64,000 nt of DNA from Pelagirhabdus alkalitolerans (lineage in GTDB: Bacteria > Bacillota > Bacilli > Bacillales > Amphibacillaceae): NCBI RefSeq assembly GCF_900096905.1, contig NZ_FMYI01000002.1:408071-472070 (forward strand), read 5' to 3'. This document shows, piece by piece, positions 25,851-34,340 of the stretch. The position numbers were made by a program, and so were the translations under genes. Position 1 is the stretch's first letter. Every line of letters begins with the position of its first letter. Under the pieces are notes generated by a model that was not told the origin of the DNA, did not search any database, and saw only the letters and a program-made list of their open reading frames with translations.

Positions 25851-26368
25851 GATTTTCCACCTCCTTCTGCCATTGCTTGTAATCTTTTTATCGCTCGATG
25901 CTGTGTGGTTTTTACTTTACTTTCCGACCATTCAAGAATTTTCGCCGTTTCGTGGATCGACATCATTTGAACAAATCGTAAAACGACAACATTGCGTTGA
26001 TCTAACGTTAAATGATCCAATAATTGATAGACAGATTGAATCGCCTCGTTTTTCATAACGATCTCTTCAGGTAATGGATCTTTATCAATAATTTTACCCA
26101 ATTCCTGATCTTTATTGAAAAAGTGAGCAAGTTTATTGTGTTGTCGTTGTTGTTTTCTAAAATAGTCAATTGTTGTATGTTTGGCTATTGAAAATAGCCA
26201 CGTTTTCTCACTACTCTCACCTCTGAAATGTTGGTGAGATTTTAGAACTTTTATATATACTTCTTGCACGATATCTTCACAAGCTTGTTTATTTTTCACA
26301 AGGTAAAATACATATTGGTATAAATCGTTATGATAACGATCATAAATATCATTAAATGTGGTCTCCAA
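25847..26368 (-). CDS. sigX: ECF RNA polymerase sigma factor SigX
   Basis: Extracytoplasmic-function sigma factor; in B. subtilis SigX alters envelope charge and antimicrobial-peptide resistance. The 173 residues contain region 2 (YQYVFYLVKNKQACEDIVQE and SSEKTWLFSIAKHTTIDYFR) and region 4 (LRFVQMMSIHETAKIL and SESKVKTTQHRAIKRL). Alignment from memory with B. subtilis SigX and a GGGGGG site 7 bases upstream place the start at a TTG at 26368 rather than the ATG 15 bases earlier. Coupled to rsiX. Confidence 0.88.
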   Translation of the reverse strand: METTFNDIYDRYHNDLYQYVFYLVKNKQACEDIVQEVYIKVLKSHQHFRGESSEKTWLFSIAKHTTIDYFRKQQRQHNKLAHFFNKDQELGKIIDKDPLPEEIVMKNEAIQSVYQLLDHLTLDQRNVVVLRFVQMMSIHETAKILEWSESKVKTTQHRAIKRLQAMAEGGGKS

Positions 26369-26402
26369 ATCAAGACCCCCCATCTACATTTTATTAGTCG
26401 TC

Positions 26403-26431
26403 AAAAAGCTTCTAAATGTTTCATGCTTTTT
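26403..26431 (-). terminator. Possible weak terminator after the ECF S-component gene
   Basis: AAAAAGC/GCTTTTT 7-bp stem with a 15-base loop, overlapping the stop codon. No T-run beyond the stem, so efficiency is doubtful. Confidence 0.4.
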
Positions 26432-26915
26432 TATGTTTTATTAAAAACAAGCGATTGAGTGGTGGATACAATATCATCATGAAAATAATATTCCCTACAG
26501 CGTGGTTAATATCAAATGCTAACCCAGCCAAGTAATATGGCCAAAATACTTGGCCAATAACAAAATTAATTAGGGCGAACACAAATCCATAAAAAAAGCC
26601 CGAAAAACCAGCAATCACGGTTAAGTAGATTAGTGGTTTTTTCGGTGATGCCAAAGAGATAAGTGATGCGATCAAGGCAATTAAACACCAAGCTAGCATT
26701 TGCCAAATGGTCCATATGCCCATTCCCAACACCATATTGGATAAGTAAGTTGAAATAATAGCAACGAAAACTCCAGATACTGGACCTAGAAAATACGTTG
26801 TTAAAATAATGAGTGATGTCACCGGTTGAACACCAGGATTAAATTGAAAGAATATTCGCCCTACAGTACTCAGTGCAGCTAGCACAGCAATCAGCGTTAT
26901 ACGATCTGTTTTCAT
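26421..26915 (-). CDS. ECF transporter S component, probably for cobalamin or a corrinoid
   Basis: Substrate-binding membrane subunit of an energy-coupling-factor importer. The 164 residues form about five to six transmembrane helices with the small-residue packing of ECF S components (VLAALSTVGRI, GPVSGVFVAIISTYLSN) and a short basic C-terminus. It follows the DUF4430 lipoprotein by 4 bases, and the pair is controlled by the upstream cobalamin riboswitch, which argues for B12 or a precursor as ligand. No EcfA/EcfT genes are nearby, so it must use a shared module elsewhere. Confidence 0.8.
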   Translation of the reverse strand: MKTDRITLIAVLAALSTVGRIFFQFNPGVQPVTSLIILTTYFLGPVSGVFVAIISTYLSNMVLGMGIWTIWQMLAWCLIALIASLISLASPKKPLIYLTVIAGFSGFFYGFVFALINFVIGQVFWPYYLAGLAFDINHAVGNIIFMMILYPPLNRLFLIKHKKA

Positions 26916-26919
26916 CTAT

Positions 26920-27285
26920 TTATTCTTCCCATTCTTCCAATTCAAATAGAACCTGATCCTCATCAGAAAGTTCATATTCACCCGCTCCAACATATGCTTC
27001 TTCTTGGTTCACTTCATACACCCAAAACATTGAGTCGGTCTGACTATGACCTTCAATTTCAGTGATAAAACCATCTGAAGTTACCTCTACGTCATAGTGA
27101 TCTTCTAATACATCGAGTAAGATGGCTTCATCTTCTACTTCAACTTCCTCATCAACAATAATTTCTTCACCTTGTTCTACCGCAATCGTGATCGAAACAG
27201 AAATTTGATCACCTGTTTCTTCGGCATTCCCAAAACAACCTGTTAATACAATAACACTTAAAATACTTAATATAATTTTATTCAT
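26920..27285 (-). CDS. DUF4430-type lipoprotein, likely corrinoid-binding
   Basis: A 121-residue secreted lipoprotein. The signal peptide ends in the lipobox LTGC (Cys17), followed by an acidic domain resembling DUF4430, a fold related to the beta domain of intrinsic factor and transcobalamin; MFWVYEVNQEEAYVGAGEYEL matches its C-terminal strand pair. First gene after the cobalamin riboswitch. Its ribosome site is in a hairpin at 27295-27316. It probably captures cobalamin outside the membrane for the adjacent S component (inference from context). Confidence 0.75.
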   Translation of the reverse strand: MNKIILSILSVIVLTGCFGNAEETGDQISVSITIAVEQGEEIIVDEEVEVEDEAILLDVLEDHYDVEVTSDGFITEIEGHSQTDSMFWVYEVNQEEAYVGAGEYELSDEDQVLFELEEWEE

Positions 27286-27294
27286 TTTTCATTT

Positions 27295-27358
27295 TCCTCC
27301 ATTCAATATTGGAGGATTAAACGTATGTACTCATTTATTATTTAAACGCTTAACCCTC
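27295..27358 (-). promoter_or_regulatory. Riboswitch expression platform: Shine-Dalgarno sequestor and anti-sequestor
   Basis: TCCTCCA-N8-TGGAGGA (27295-27316) pairs the only GGAGG ribosome site of the lipoprotein gene. Upstream GAGGGTTAA (27350-27358) can pair with TTAATCCTC (27312-27320) through 9 bp with one G-U, which would release the ribosome site. The two structures exclude one another, as in translational riboswitches. Confidence 0.6.
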
Positions 27359-27373
27359 GAAGCATTAGTCGTC

Positions 27374-27523
27374 AGTTTTTTAGGTAGGTCTCCTGGCTTA
27401 TAGAGTTACTAAAACGCCTTCCCATATTATGAATACAGTGGCAAATGTTTTAGCATATCTATTTACAGTTGCGAGGACAGCTTTGGATTTTCACCAAATT
27501 CCCTGTTATGCACCTTAAAAACT
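27374..27523 (-). promoter_or_regulatory. Cobalamin (B12) riboswitch aptamer
   Basis: Minus-strand RNA contains the core elements in order: AGGGAATTTGGTGAAAATCC, GCCACTG (27436-27442) and the B12 box GCCAGGAGACCTACC (27383-27397). The P1 stem pairs AGTTTTTAAGG (27513-27523) with CCTAAAAAACT (27374-27384). The 5' strand of P1 overlaps the last bases of the resE stop codon, so the leader is compressed directly against resE. Confidence 0.93.
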
Positions 27524-29174
27524 ACTCTATTGGTAACGTGAAAGTAAAGGTTGTCCCTTCACCTTCTGTACTTTGTACCGCTATGGTACCATTATGTGCT
27601 TGAATGATTTGTTTAGCAATCGATAAACCTAAACCCGTCCCTTTTTTAGAGTGTTTATGAAGGGTTCTTGCTTTATCTGCTTTATAAAACCGTTCAAATA
27701 CAAATGGTAAATCATCCTTTGAAATACCCGTCCCGTTGTCTTCTACTTTAAAACTAATCTGGTCATTATCCTGTTGTATTAATAATCGGATGTGGCCATC
27801 AGCGGGTGTGTGACGCATGGCATTATCAATCAAGTTTGTTAATACTTGATCGAGACGATCATAATCAAACGTAACATATTCCGGGATCGATTGCACCTCA
27901 AGTTCAAACACTATATTCGCTCGATTCATCGCATCAGTAAACTTATTTTTTATTTTATCTAAAAACGATGTTAATTGATACGTTTGTTTGTCTAATGTGA
28001 CTTGACCTGACTTAAGTTTAGCTAATTCTAACAACTCATTAACTAACCGATCCATCCTTGCTGATTCTTCCATGATAATTTGTGCTGATGATTTTTGATC
28101 CTCAAATGAAGCAGCAACCCCGTCAATAATAGCTTCACTATAGCCTTGGATTAATGAGATAGGTGTTCTTAATTCGTGTGAAACATTGGCGATAAATGCT
28201 TCTCTCAATTGATCAAGTTGTACTCTCTCTGTAATATCTCGAGCAAGTAATACAACCCCTATTAATTGGTCGTTTTCATACAATGGACTAAGCGTGATCA
28301 ACCAATCTTTACCTTGGGCTTTTAAATGATGCGTTAATTGTTGATGCCTGTCAATAACTGGACGAATAAGTTCTCTTAAGCGCTCAGGACACTTTTCATT
28401 CGAAGTGTCTTCTTCATATAAAAGGTCAGCGAGCAGTCGATTGGCTTGGTGATTTGACAATAAATTATCAAAGTCTAAATTAAACGTCATCACACCGTCT
28501 TCCATAGATGATATCACGCGATAAAGAATTTCTTTTTCTTGATTCAACATCTTAAGTTCATTACGTATTTGACGACTCATTCGATTCATCGCCATATTTA
28601 ATTCGTCCATTTCATTTTGGCTATTTATCGGTAACGTTCCTTCTAGTTGACCGTTAGCCAAATGTAGTGCGTGTGCCCGTAATCGTTTAATTGATGTCGA
28701 TATTTTTTTTGATGTCAAAACTAAATAAATAAGAAATGAAACAAAAAACAATCCACCTAATACTATAATAAGCATTTTGAAATGTTGATAAGATTGATTA
28801 AACTCATCCATCGAATCAATGATAAACACATTTTGGTCATTGATAACCACTGAAGTTGCAATAATCTGTTGATCGTTAAAATGTAGAGCGCTTGGTGAGT
28901 GTGTAACAGTACTTAAATCATCACCGGGTTCTTCATTTAAATCAATCACAATAAAAGATAGATCGGGATTTGTGAAATGACGCTTTAGATCACTCACCGA
29001 ATCAACTGTAGCTGCATCTATCGCTTCTGTCTGTTGATTAAATCGATGCATTCGATTTGATACGGACTGTTCTTCAAAAGATTGTAGCATAAAATAACTA
29101 GTGATCACATAGAATGGTAACAGTAAAACAAGATAGACAACACCCGTTCGTGATACAACACTTTTAAGAAACAT
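27522..29174 (-). CDS. resE: Sensor histidine kinase ResE
   Basis: Membrane kinase of the ResDE system, which in B. subtilis responds to oxygen limitation and nitric oxide. The 550 residues show TM1 (about 9-28), an extracellular sensor region, TM2 (about 133-157), HAMP, PAS, the HisKA motif SHELRTPISLIQGYSEA and the HATPase boxes DNAMRH and GTGLGLSIAKQI. The start overlaps the resD stop (TAATG). The cytochrome-maturation genes resABC that normally precede resD are absent. Confidence 0.9.
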   Translation of the reverse strand: MFLKSVVSRTGVVYLVLLLPFYVITSYFMLQSFEEQSVSNRMHRFNQQTEAIDAATVDSVSDLKRHFTNPDLSFIVIDLNEEPGDDLSTVTHSPSALHFNDQQIIATSVVINDQNVFIIDSMDEFNQSYQHFKMLIIVLGGLFFVSFLIYLVLTSKKISTSIKRLRAHALHLANGQLEGTLPINSQNEMDELNMAMNRMSRQIRNELKMLNQEKEILYRVISSMEDGVMTFNLDFDNLLSNHQANRLLADLLYEEDTSNEKCPERLRELIRPVIDRHQQLTHHLKAQGKDWLITLSPLYENDQLIGVVLLARDITERVQLDQLREAFIANVSHELRTPISLIQGYSEAIIDGVAASFEDQKSSAQIIMEESARMDRLVNELLELAKLKSGQVTLDKQTYQLTSFLDKIKNKFTDAMNRANIVFELEVQSIPEYVTFDYDRLDQVLTNLIDNAMRHTPADGHIRLLIQQDNDQISFKVEDNGTGISKDDLPFVFERFYKADKARTLHKHSKKGTGLGLSIAKQIIQAHNGTIAVQSTEGEGTTFTFTLPIE

Positions 29175-29890
29175 TACGCATCATCCACTTCGAATTTGTA
29201 GCCGACACCCCAAACTGTCACAATCATTTCTGCTGCTTCAATCGATACCTTACTCAATTTCTCTCTTAGACGTTTCACATGTGTATCAACTGTACGAAGG
29301 TCACCAAAGAATTCATATTTCCATACCTCTTTAAGTAAATGTTCACGGTCAAAGACACGGTCTTGATGACTCGCTAGAAAATAAAGTAACTCATATTCTT
29401 TTGGTGTTAAAACCACTTCTTTTCCATCAGCTAAAACACGATGCGCATCATTTTCAATTGTCAAATGATCAAATATTAAGACGTTCGTGTCCGGTTTTGT
29501 TTGTAAAATAGGTGTTTCTGTATTCGAACGTCTTAAAAGCGCCTTCACTCTTAGGACAACCTCTCTTGGGCTAAAAGGTTTTACAACGTAATCATCTGCT
29601 CCAGACTCAAAACCTTCAATCCGATCAGACTCTTCTCCCTTTGCTGTTAACATCAAGATTGGTGTAGATAGTGTTTCACGTAGTTTCTTACTGACTTCAA
29701 TGCCATTCATACCTGGTAACATTAAATCTAATATGATCAAGCTATAATCATTTTCTGTTGCTTTTTTCAACCCATCTGTGCCATTGTCAACTTCGTCTAT
29801 TATGAAGTTTTCTCTTTCTAAATACATCTTTAAAAGTCGTCGTATGCGATCTTCATCTTCAACGACTAAAATCGTTTGTTGTTCTCCCAT
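29174..29890 (-). CDS. resD: Response regulator ResD
   Basis: OmpR-family regulator partnered with ResE. The 238 residues contain a receiver domain with the phosphoacceptor in LILDLMLPGMNG, the conserved Lys in VVKPFSPREV, and a winged-helix domain ending RTVDTHVKRLREKL and WGVGYKFE. AGGGGG 7-8 bases before the ATG at 29890 fixes the start. It directly follows rluB; in B. subtilis resABC would intervene. Confidence 0.92.
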   Translation of the reverse strand: MGEQQTILVVEDEDRIRRLLKMYLERENFIIDEVDNGTDGLKKATENDYSLIILDLMLPGMNGIEVSKKLRETLSTPILMLTAKGEESDRIEGFESGADDYVVKPFSPREVVLRVKALLRRSNTETPILQTKPDTNVLIFDHLTIENDAHRVLADGKEVVLTPKEYELLYFLASHQDRVFDREHLLKEVWKYEFFGDLRTVDTHVKRLREKLSKVSIEAAEMIVTVWGVGYKFEVDDA

Positions 29891-29932
29891 CAGTAAACCC
29901 CCTTCTTGCATACAGCTAAAAAACAGATGGCT

Positions 29933-30670
29933 TTATTTTTCTTTTAGCGCATCAGCTCTTAACTGTTTGACCTCATGTGGTGTTAATTCTCGGTATTCAC
30001 CTGGTTGCATCCCCTTTAAATCTAAAAAGCTATAGCGTTCTCTTTTTAGTTTCTGAACTGGATAATTGATGGCTTCAAGCATACGTCGAACTTGTCGATT
30101 CTTCCCTTCATGCAATGTTATCTCCACAATCGAATTCTTTTTTTCTGAATCATTCGATAACACTTTTGCAGAAACGGCTTTCAATTTTTCACCTTCTGAA
30201 AATACACCTTTTATGAGCGGTTTTAGATCTTTGTTAGTTGGTATTCCTTTTACTTTTGCAACGTATACTTTGTCTATTTCATGACTCGGGTGCATAAGAA
30301 GTTGAGTTAAATCCCCATCATTCGTTAACAACACTAACCCAGATGTGTCATAGTCAAGTCGTCCCACTGGATAGACGCGTTCATCAATTTCTGGTATAAG
30401 CTCCGTCACAACTTTTCGATTTTTATCATCTTTTACACTTGAGATCACACCCCGAGGCTTGTAGACAAGATAGTGAACTAATGGGTCTTTAGTTAATGGT
30501 ACACCATCAACTTTGATTTCATCGTTTTCTGTAACTTTTGTACCGAGTTCAGTCACTTTTTGATTATTCACCTCAACTCGACCTTCTTCGATTAAACCTT
30601 CTGCTTTTCTTCTTGAAGTTAGGCCGCTTTGAGCAATGACCTTTTGTAAACGTTCCAAATTATTCGACAT
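29933..30670 (-). CDS. rluB: 23S rRNA pseudouridine synthase RluB
   Basis: Modifies a uridine in the peptidyl-transferase region of 23S rRNA (U2605, E. coli numbering). The 245 residues have an N-terminal S4 RNA-binding domain (about 4-60), the catalytic motif GRLDYDTSGLVLLTNDG with the active aspartate, and the EGKNRQVRRMLEAI segment of the RsuA/RluB class. Located between spmB and resD as in B. subtilis. Confidence 0.93.
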   Translation of the reverse strand: MSNNLERLQKVIAQSGLTSRRKAEGLIEEGRVEVNNQKVTELGTKVTENDEIKVDGVPLTKDPLVHYLVYKPRGVISSVKDDKNRKVVTELIPEIDERVYPVGRLDYDTSGLVLLTNDGDLTQLLMHPSHEIDKVYVAKVKGIPTNKDLKPLIKGVFSEGEKLKAVSAKVLSNDSEKKNSIVEITLHEGKNRQVRRMLEAINYPVQKLKRERYSFLDLKGMQPGEYRELTPHEVKQLRADALKEK

Positions 30671-30755
30671 ATTTTCACCAATCTCTTTATTTTTATTTTA
30701 TCCTTATTCTTATTCTGCCAAAAATGTGTCATTAAAACAACTAGATTCTATAAGT

Positions 30756-31292
30756 TCAAATGCCAAAAAAGAATTTCACAACGATAATCGCTGTTATTAT
30801 ACCAATAAGATCAGCTAATAGTCCAACTTTTAAAGCATCGCCAAACTTTTTAATCCCGACTGAACCGAAATAGACGGTTAAAATATAAAATGTTGTATCT
30901 GTACTCCCTTGCATGGTTGAGACAAGTCTTCCTACCACTGAATCAGGCCCCATTGTTTTTAACAAATCCGTTGTTAAAGCAAGTGCGGCTGTTCCTGAGA
31001 TAGGGCGTAGTAAAGCTAATGGGATGACATCGCTCGGTACATTGATCATGACGAAAAATGGCGTCAACCATTCAACAAAGGCTTCTAGCGCACCAGATTG
31101 ACGAAAGATAGATATTGATACATACATACCAACTAAGTAAGGTAATAACTGAAGCGAAATCGTTAAGCCCTCTTTGCTACCTTCAACAAATAAATCAAAG
31201 GTTGGTAACCTTTTCGCTGTGGCGATCACCAATACAACAAGCACAAACATCGGTATTATAAGTAAACTGAACCATGCTACACTATCGACCAT
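30756..31292 (-). CDS. spmB: Spore maturation protein SpmB
   Basis: Mother-cell membrane protein required for full dehydration of the spore core. The 178 residues form four to five transmembrane helices, with the conserved LRPISGTAALALTTDLL and GSTDTTFYILTVYFGSVGI segments of the nucleoside-recognition (Gate) domain. It overlaps spmA by 11 bases. Last gene of dacB-spmA-spmB. Confidence 0.93.
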   Translation of the reverse strand: MVDSVAWFSLLIIPMFVLVVLVIATAKRLPTFDLFVEGSKEGLTISLQLLPYLVGMYVSISIFRQSGALEAFVEWLTPFFVMINVPSDVIPLALLRPISGTAALALTTDLLKTMGPDSVVGRLVSTMQGSTDTTFYILTVYFGSVGIKKFGDALKVGLLADLIGIITAIIVVKFFFGI

Positions 31293-31872
31293 TCATTCTC
31301 ACCCTTTTATAATAAAATGCACGATCAATTAAAATAGCTGCAGTTGTTGAAAGAGTTGTCGCAATTAACGTAGGTAAAACAATTTCAGTTGGAGAATTCG
31401 ATCCGAACTGTGACCTTAAAGCAATGACAGTCGTTGGAATTATGGTTAAACTTGATGTGTTAATGACTAAAAAGGTAATCATTGATCGACTCGGTTCATC
31501 ACTAGTTGACTGAGCCTTCAATTCTTGCATCGCTTTTAATCCTAATGGTGTAGCCGCATGACCTAAACCAAAAACATTTGCTATAAAATTAGATGTTATA
31601 TAACCTAAAGCAGGGTGTTCTTTTGGAATTTCAGGAAAAAGCCTGACCATAAATGGTCTTAATAGACGACTCAAAAACGTCAGCGCACTTATCCCCTCTG
31701 CTATTTTCATCATACCTAACCAAAACATTAATAAGCTAGAAAGTCCGACCATAATATAAATGGCTTCTTCAGCACTTTCAAATATGGCTTGATTAACATC
31801 AGACATCGTTCCATTGATTAAAGCATACACAATGCCAATACACGTGAGTCCTGCCCAAATTAAATGAATCAT
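31282..31872 (-). CDS. spmA: Spore maturation protein SpmA
   Basis: Partner of SpmB in spore core dehydration. The 196-residue membrane protein has the FVIANVFGLGHAATPLG-like segment (ITSNFIANVFGLGHAATPLG) and the FLVINTSSLTIIPTTVIALR segment of the Gate domain. The ATG overlaps the dacB stop as ATGA, and the ribosome site AGGGG is inside dacB, so translation is coupled. Confidence 0.93.
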   Translation of the reverse strand: MIHLIWAGLTCIGIVYALINGTMSDVNQAIFESAEEAIYIMVGLSSLLMFWLGMMKIAEGISALTFLSRLLRPFMVRLFPEIPKEHPALGYITSNFIANVFGLGHAATPLGLKAMQELKAQSTSDEPSRSMITFLVINTSSLTIIPTTVIALRSQFGSNSPTEIVLPTLIATTLSTTAAILIDRAFYYKRVRMNGR

Positions 31873-32768
31873 ATTTGAACCCCTGTTATTTGTTTAAATA
31901 AATTTATACATGTGTTCCACCAACTATTATCATCTTTTAGTGTTGTTTCTTGTTGTCTGAACGTATTAACTTCATGTTCTATTTGTTTAAACCCCCAATT
32001 ATATAACCGAATATGGTTTTGCCAATCATTACCGTCATTTAATGTCACGACAATTAACGTATGATCATCTTTTTGCGCGGCTGTTACTAACGTACGACCA
32101 GCAGCACGTGTATATCCTGTTTTACCCCCGACAATATACGGCTGATAATAATTAAGTAATTTATTCTTATTAATCCAAGCATAATCACGATTATCACTTT
32201 TGAAAGTTTGGGCACCGATCATCTCAATGAAAGGGGTATGATTTAAACCGTAGGCCATAATTTTGGCGACATCACTCGCCGTTGATAAGTGGTTTGTACC
32301 ATCTAATCCGTGCGGGTTTTCAAAATGTGTATCCTCAAGACCAAGCCATACCAATTTCTCATTCATTAACGTGATAAAGCCTTCCTCACTGCCGCCAATA
32401 TGTTCGGCTATCGCAATCGCTGCATCATTGCCTGAACGAAGTAATAAACCGTAGATTAAATCTCTTAATTTTATCTCTTCACCTGGTTGTAAATATAATG
32501 AAGACCCCTCTACTAGAGTCGCTTGTTCTGAAATCGTAACCACATCATCTAAATCACCATGTTCAATCGCAATAATAGCCGTCATAATTTTAGTTATACT
32601 TGCGATTAATTGTGGGGTATTTGTGTTTTTCTCATAAATAAATTCACCTTTACTTACATGATAAACAGCAGCTTGTTGAGCTGAAATGCTGGGCATTGAA
32701 AATGCACGCATGGGACTTATTAATAAAGATAATACTATAAGTATATAAGCGAACTTTAGCTTGTCCAA
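31869..32768 (-). CDS. dacB: Sporulation D-alanyl-D-alanine carboxypeptidase DacB
   Basis: Class C penicillin-binding protein that trims cortex peptide side chains and controls cross-linking. The 299 residues have a signal peptide (1-23), SxxK in SITK, SGN, and KTG in GGKTGYTRAAG, so the active site is complete. It is shorter than B. subtilis DacB (about 382) because the C-terminal stalk is reduced. The TTG start follows AAAGGTG by 7 bases. Heads dacB-spmA-spmB behind a sigma-E-like promoter. Confidence 0.9.
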   Translation of the reverse strand: MDKLKFAYILIVLSLLISPMRAFSMPSISAQQAAVYHVSKGEFIYEKNTNTPQLIASITKIMTAIIAIEHGDLDDVVTISEQATLVEGSSLYLQPGEEIKLRDLIYGLLLRSGNDAAIAIAEHIGGSEEGFITLMNEKLVWLGLEDTHFENPHGLDGTNHLSTASDVAKIMAYGLNHTPFIEMIGAQTFKSDNRDYAWINKNKLLNYYQPYIVGGKTGYTRAAGRTLVTAAQKDDHTLIVVTLNDGNDWQNHIRLYNWGFKQIEHEVNTFRQQETTLKDDNSWWNTCINLFKQITGVQI

Positions 32769-32814
32769 AATATCACACCTTTTATCTTTTCATGAAATTT
32801 AAATCCTTTCTTAA

Positions 32815-32843
32815 AAATTATGATTCAGTATGCCGCTTTATGC
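32815..32843 (-). promoter_or_regulatory. Candidate sigma-E promoter of dacB-spmA-spmB
   Basis: Minus strand GCATAAA-N14-CATAATTT, fitting sigma-E kmATATT and CATANNNT. The initiation site would be about 40 bases before the TTG start. The operon is sigma-E-dependent in B. subtilis. Confidence 0.55.
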
Positions 32844-32870
32844 ATTCATCAATAGTTACAATACAACAAC

Positions 32871-32906
32871 AAAAAAAGAATGATTCACTATATACGTGAA
32901 CCATTC
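32871..32906 (-). terminator. Intrinsic terminator of scpA-scpB
   Basis: 11-bp stem GAATGGTTCAC/GTGAATCATTC with one G-U, loop of 7, seven T residues on the minus strand. It overlaps the scpB stop. Confidence 0.9.
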
Positions 32907-33477
32907 ATTGTGATTGATCATTAAATAATTTAAATTCTTCAGTTAAGTCTTGGTCAGCAAAGTCTTCCGTGAGAGGTGGCAATTCTTCTAAAGACTTTAA
33001 ACCGAAATAGGTTAGAAAATCGATTGTCGTTTTAAAAAGCATCGGTCTTCCAGGTGCTTCTTTTCGACCGGACTCCTCTATAAGTCCTCTTGATATCAAC
33101 GTTTGAATAGGGCGATCACTTTTAACACCTCTTAAATCCTCCACTTCAGCACGTGTGATCGGTTGATTGTAAGCAATGATCGCTAAAGCTTCTAGACTTG
33201 CTTGAGATAGTTTTGTATGTTGAGTTGTTTTCATCATGCGTTTTAGAAACGGTGTGTGTTCAGGTTTTGATGTTAAATAATAATACTTCTCTGTTTCTAG
33301 AAGTTGAATACCTCGATAAGTTGAGTCGTAATCATATTTTAGTTCCATCAGTATATGATGAACTGTTTCTAAATCTACTTCTAGTGTTTCAGCAATTTGT
33401 TTAGCTGTTAACCCGTCTGATCCGGAAACAAACAACAACCCTTCAATAATTGCCTTATATTCATTTATATTCTCCAT
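32905..33477 (-). CDS. scpB: Segregation and condensation protein ScpB
   Basis: Winged-helix kleisin-binding subunit of the SMC-ScpAB condensin complex. The 190 residues carry the paired winged-helix domains with EGLLFVSGSDGLTAKQIAE at the N-terminus and LEALAIIAYNQPITRAEVE and VKSDRPIQTLISRGLIEE in the second. The ATG directly follows the scpA stop. Confidence 0.95.
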   Translation of the reverse strand: MENINEYKAIIEGLLFVSGSDGLTAKQIAETLEVDLETVHHILMELKYDYDSTYRGIQLLETEKYYYLTSKPEHTPFLKRMMKTTQHTKLSQASLEALAIIAYNQPITRAEVEDLRGVKSDRPIQTLISRGLIEESGRKEAPGRPMLFKTTIDFLTYFGLKSLEELPPLTEDFADQDLTEEFKLFNDQSQ

Positions 33478-34218
33478 CTACTCACTCCATCTGAATAGGA
33501 TTAATTCGTCAAATGTTCGTTCCTGTTGACAATAAATCAAATTGTCTTTCATAAGCTCCAAAACAGCCATAAAAGTGATCACAATATGACTTTTTGATTG
33601 ATAAGGAAAAAGTTGTTCAAATCTTATGCCATAAGCGTTGCGATTTACTTCTTCTAAAATTTCATCCATTCTTTTACTAATCGGAATATCTGTTTTTTCA
33701 ACCGTTGTTGTCATAGGTCTTGTGAACTTCTTCCGATCAAACACTTTCTGTACGGCTGCTAGCATATCATAAAGCGTGACATCTTTAGACTGTTCAACAG
33801 GATTTTTTGTTTCTGTTTCTAGTAATTTTTCCGGTTCTCTTGTGAAACTTGATACATCTTGGTTTTCACGAGTTTGCAACTCGCCCGCCGCTTCTTTGTA
33901 CTTACGATACTCAATTAATCGAGCCATAAGCTCTTCTCGTGGATCAACTTCTTCTGTATATTCATCTTCTTCATCTAACTCTTGATTAGGTAGAAGCATT
34001 GCACTCTTCATCGCTAATAATGTGGCAGCCATCACCAAATATTCACTTGCCATATCAAGTTCGAGTTCTTGCATCGTATGTATATATTCCATGTATTGAT
34101 CCGTTATTTTAGTTAGTGGAATATCATGAATATCAATCTCGTATTGATTAATTAAATGTAATAATAAATCAAGTGGCCCTTCAAATTCATCTAATATTAC
34201 TTTATATGCCTCTTGCAT
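33478..34218 (-). CDS. scpA: Segregation and condensation protein ScpA (kleisin)
   Basis: Kleisin subunit bridging SMC heads for chromosome segregation. The 246 residues start with FEGPLDLLLHLI, the conserved SMC-neck-binding region, followed by the acidic middle and a C-terminal winged helix (FMAVLELMKDNLIYCQQ). GGGGAG precedes the ATG. Together with scpB it forms a two-gene operon ended by a strong terminator. Confidence 0.95.
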   Translation of the reverse strand: MQEAYKVILDEFEGPLDLLLHLINQYEIDIHDIPLTKITDQYMEYIHTMQELELDMASEYLVMAATLLAMKSAMLLPNQELDEEDEYTEEVDPREELMARLIEYRKYKEAAGELQTRENQDVSSFTREPEKLLETETKNPVEQSKDVTLYDMLAAVQKVFDRKKFTRPMTTTVEKTDIPISKRMDEILEEVNRNAYGIRFEQLFPYQSKSHIVITFMAVLELMKDNLIYCQQERTFDELILFRWSE

Positions 34219-34296
34219 CTATTGCTCCCCTTTTTACAAAACACCGTTTCCATTTATTATAGCACATATCACTACTAACACACCGAAAACCACGTG

Positions 34297-34330
34297 AAAA
34301 AAGCATCGTCAACAGATGACGATACTTTTT
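34297..34330 (-). terminator. Terminator of ribT
   Basis: AAAAAAGCATCGTCA against TGACGATACTTTTT, stem of about 13 bp with one mismatch and a 5-base loop, T-rich on both strands, 10 bases after ribT. Confidence 0.8.
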
Positions 34331-34340
34331 ACGTTTGCGT

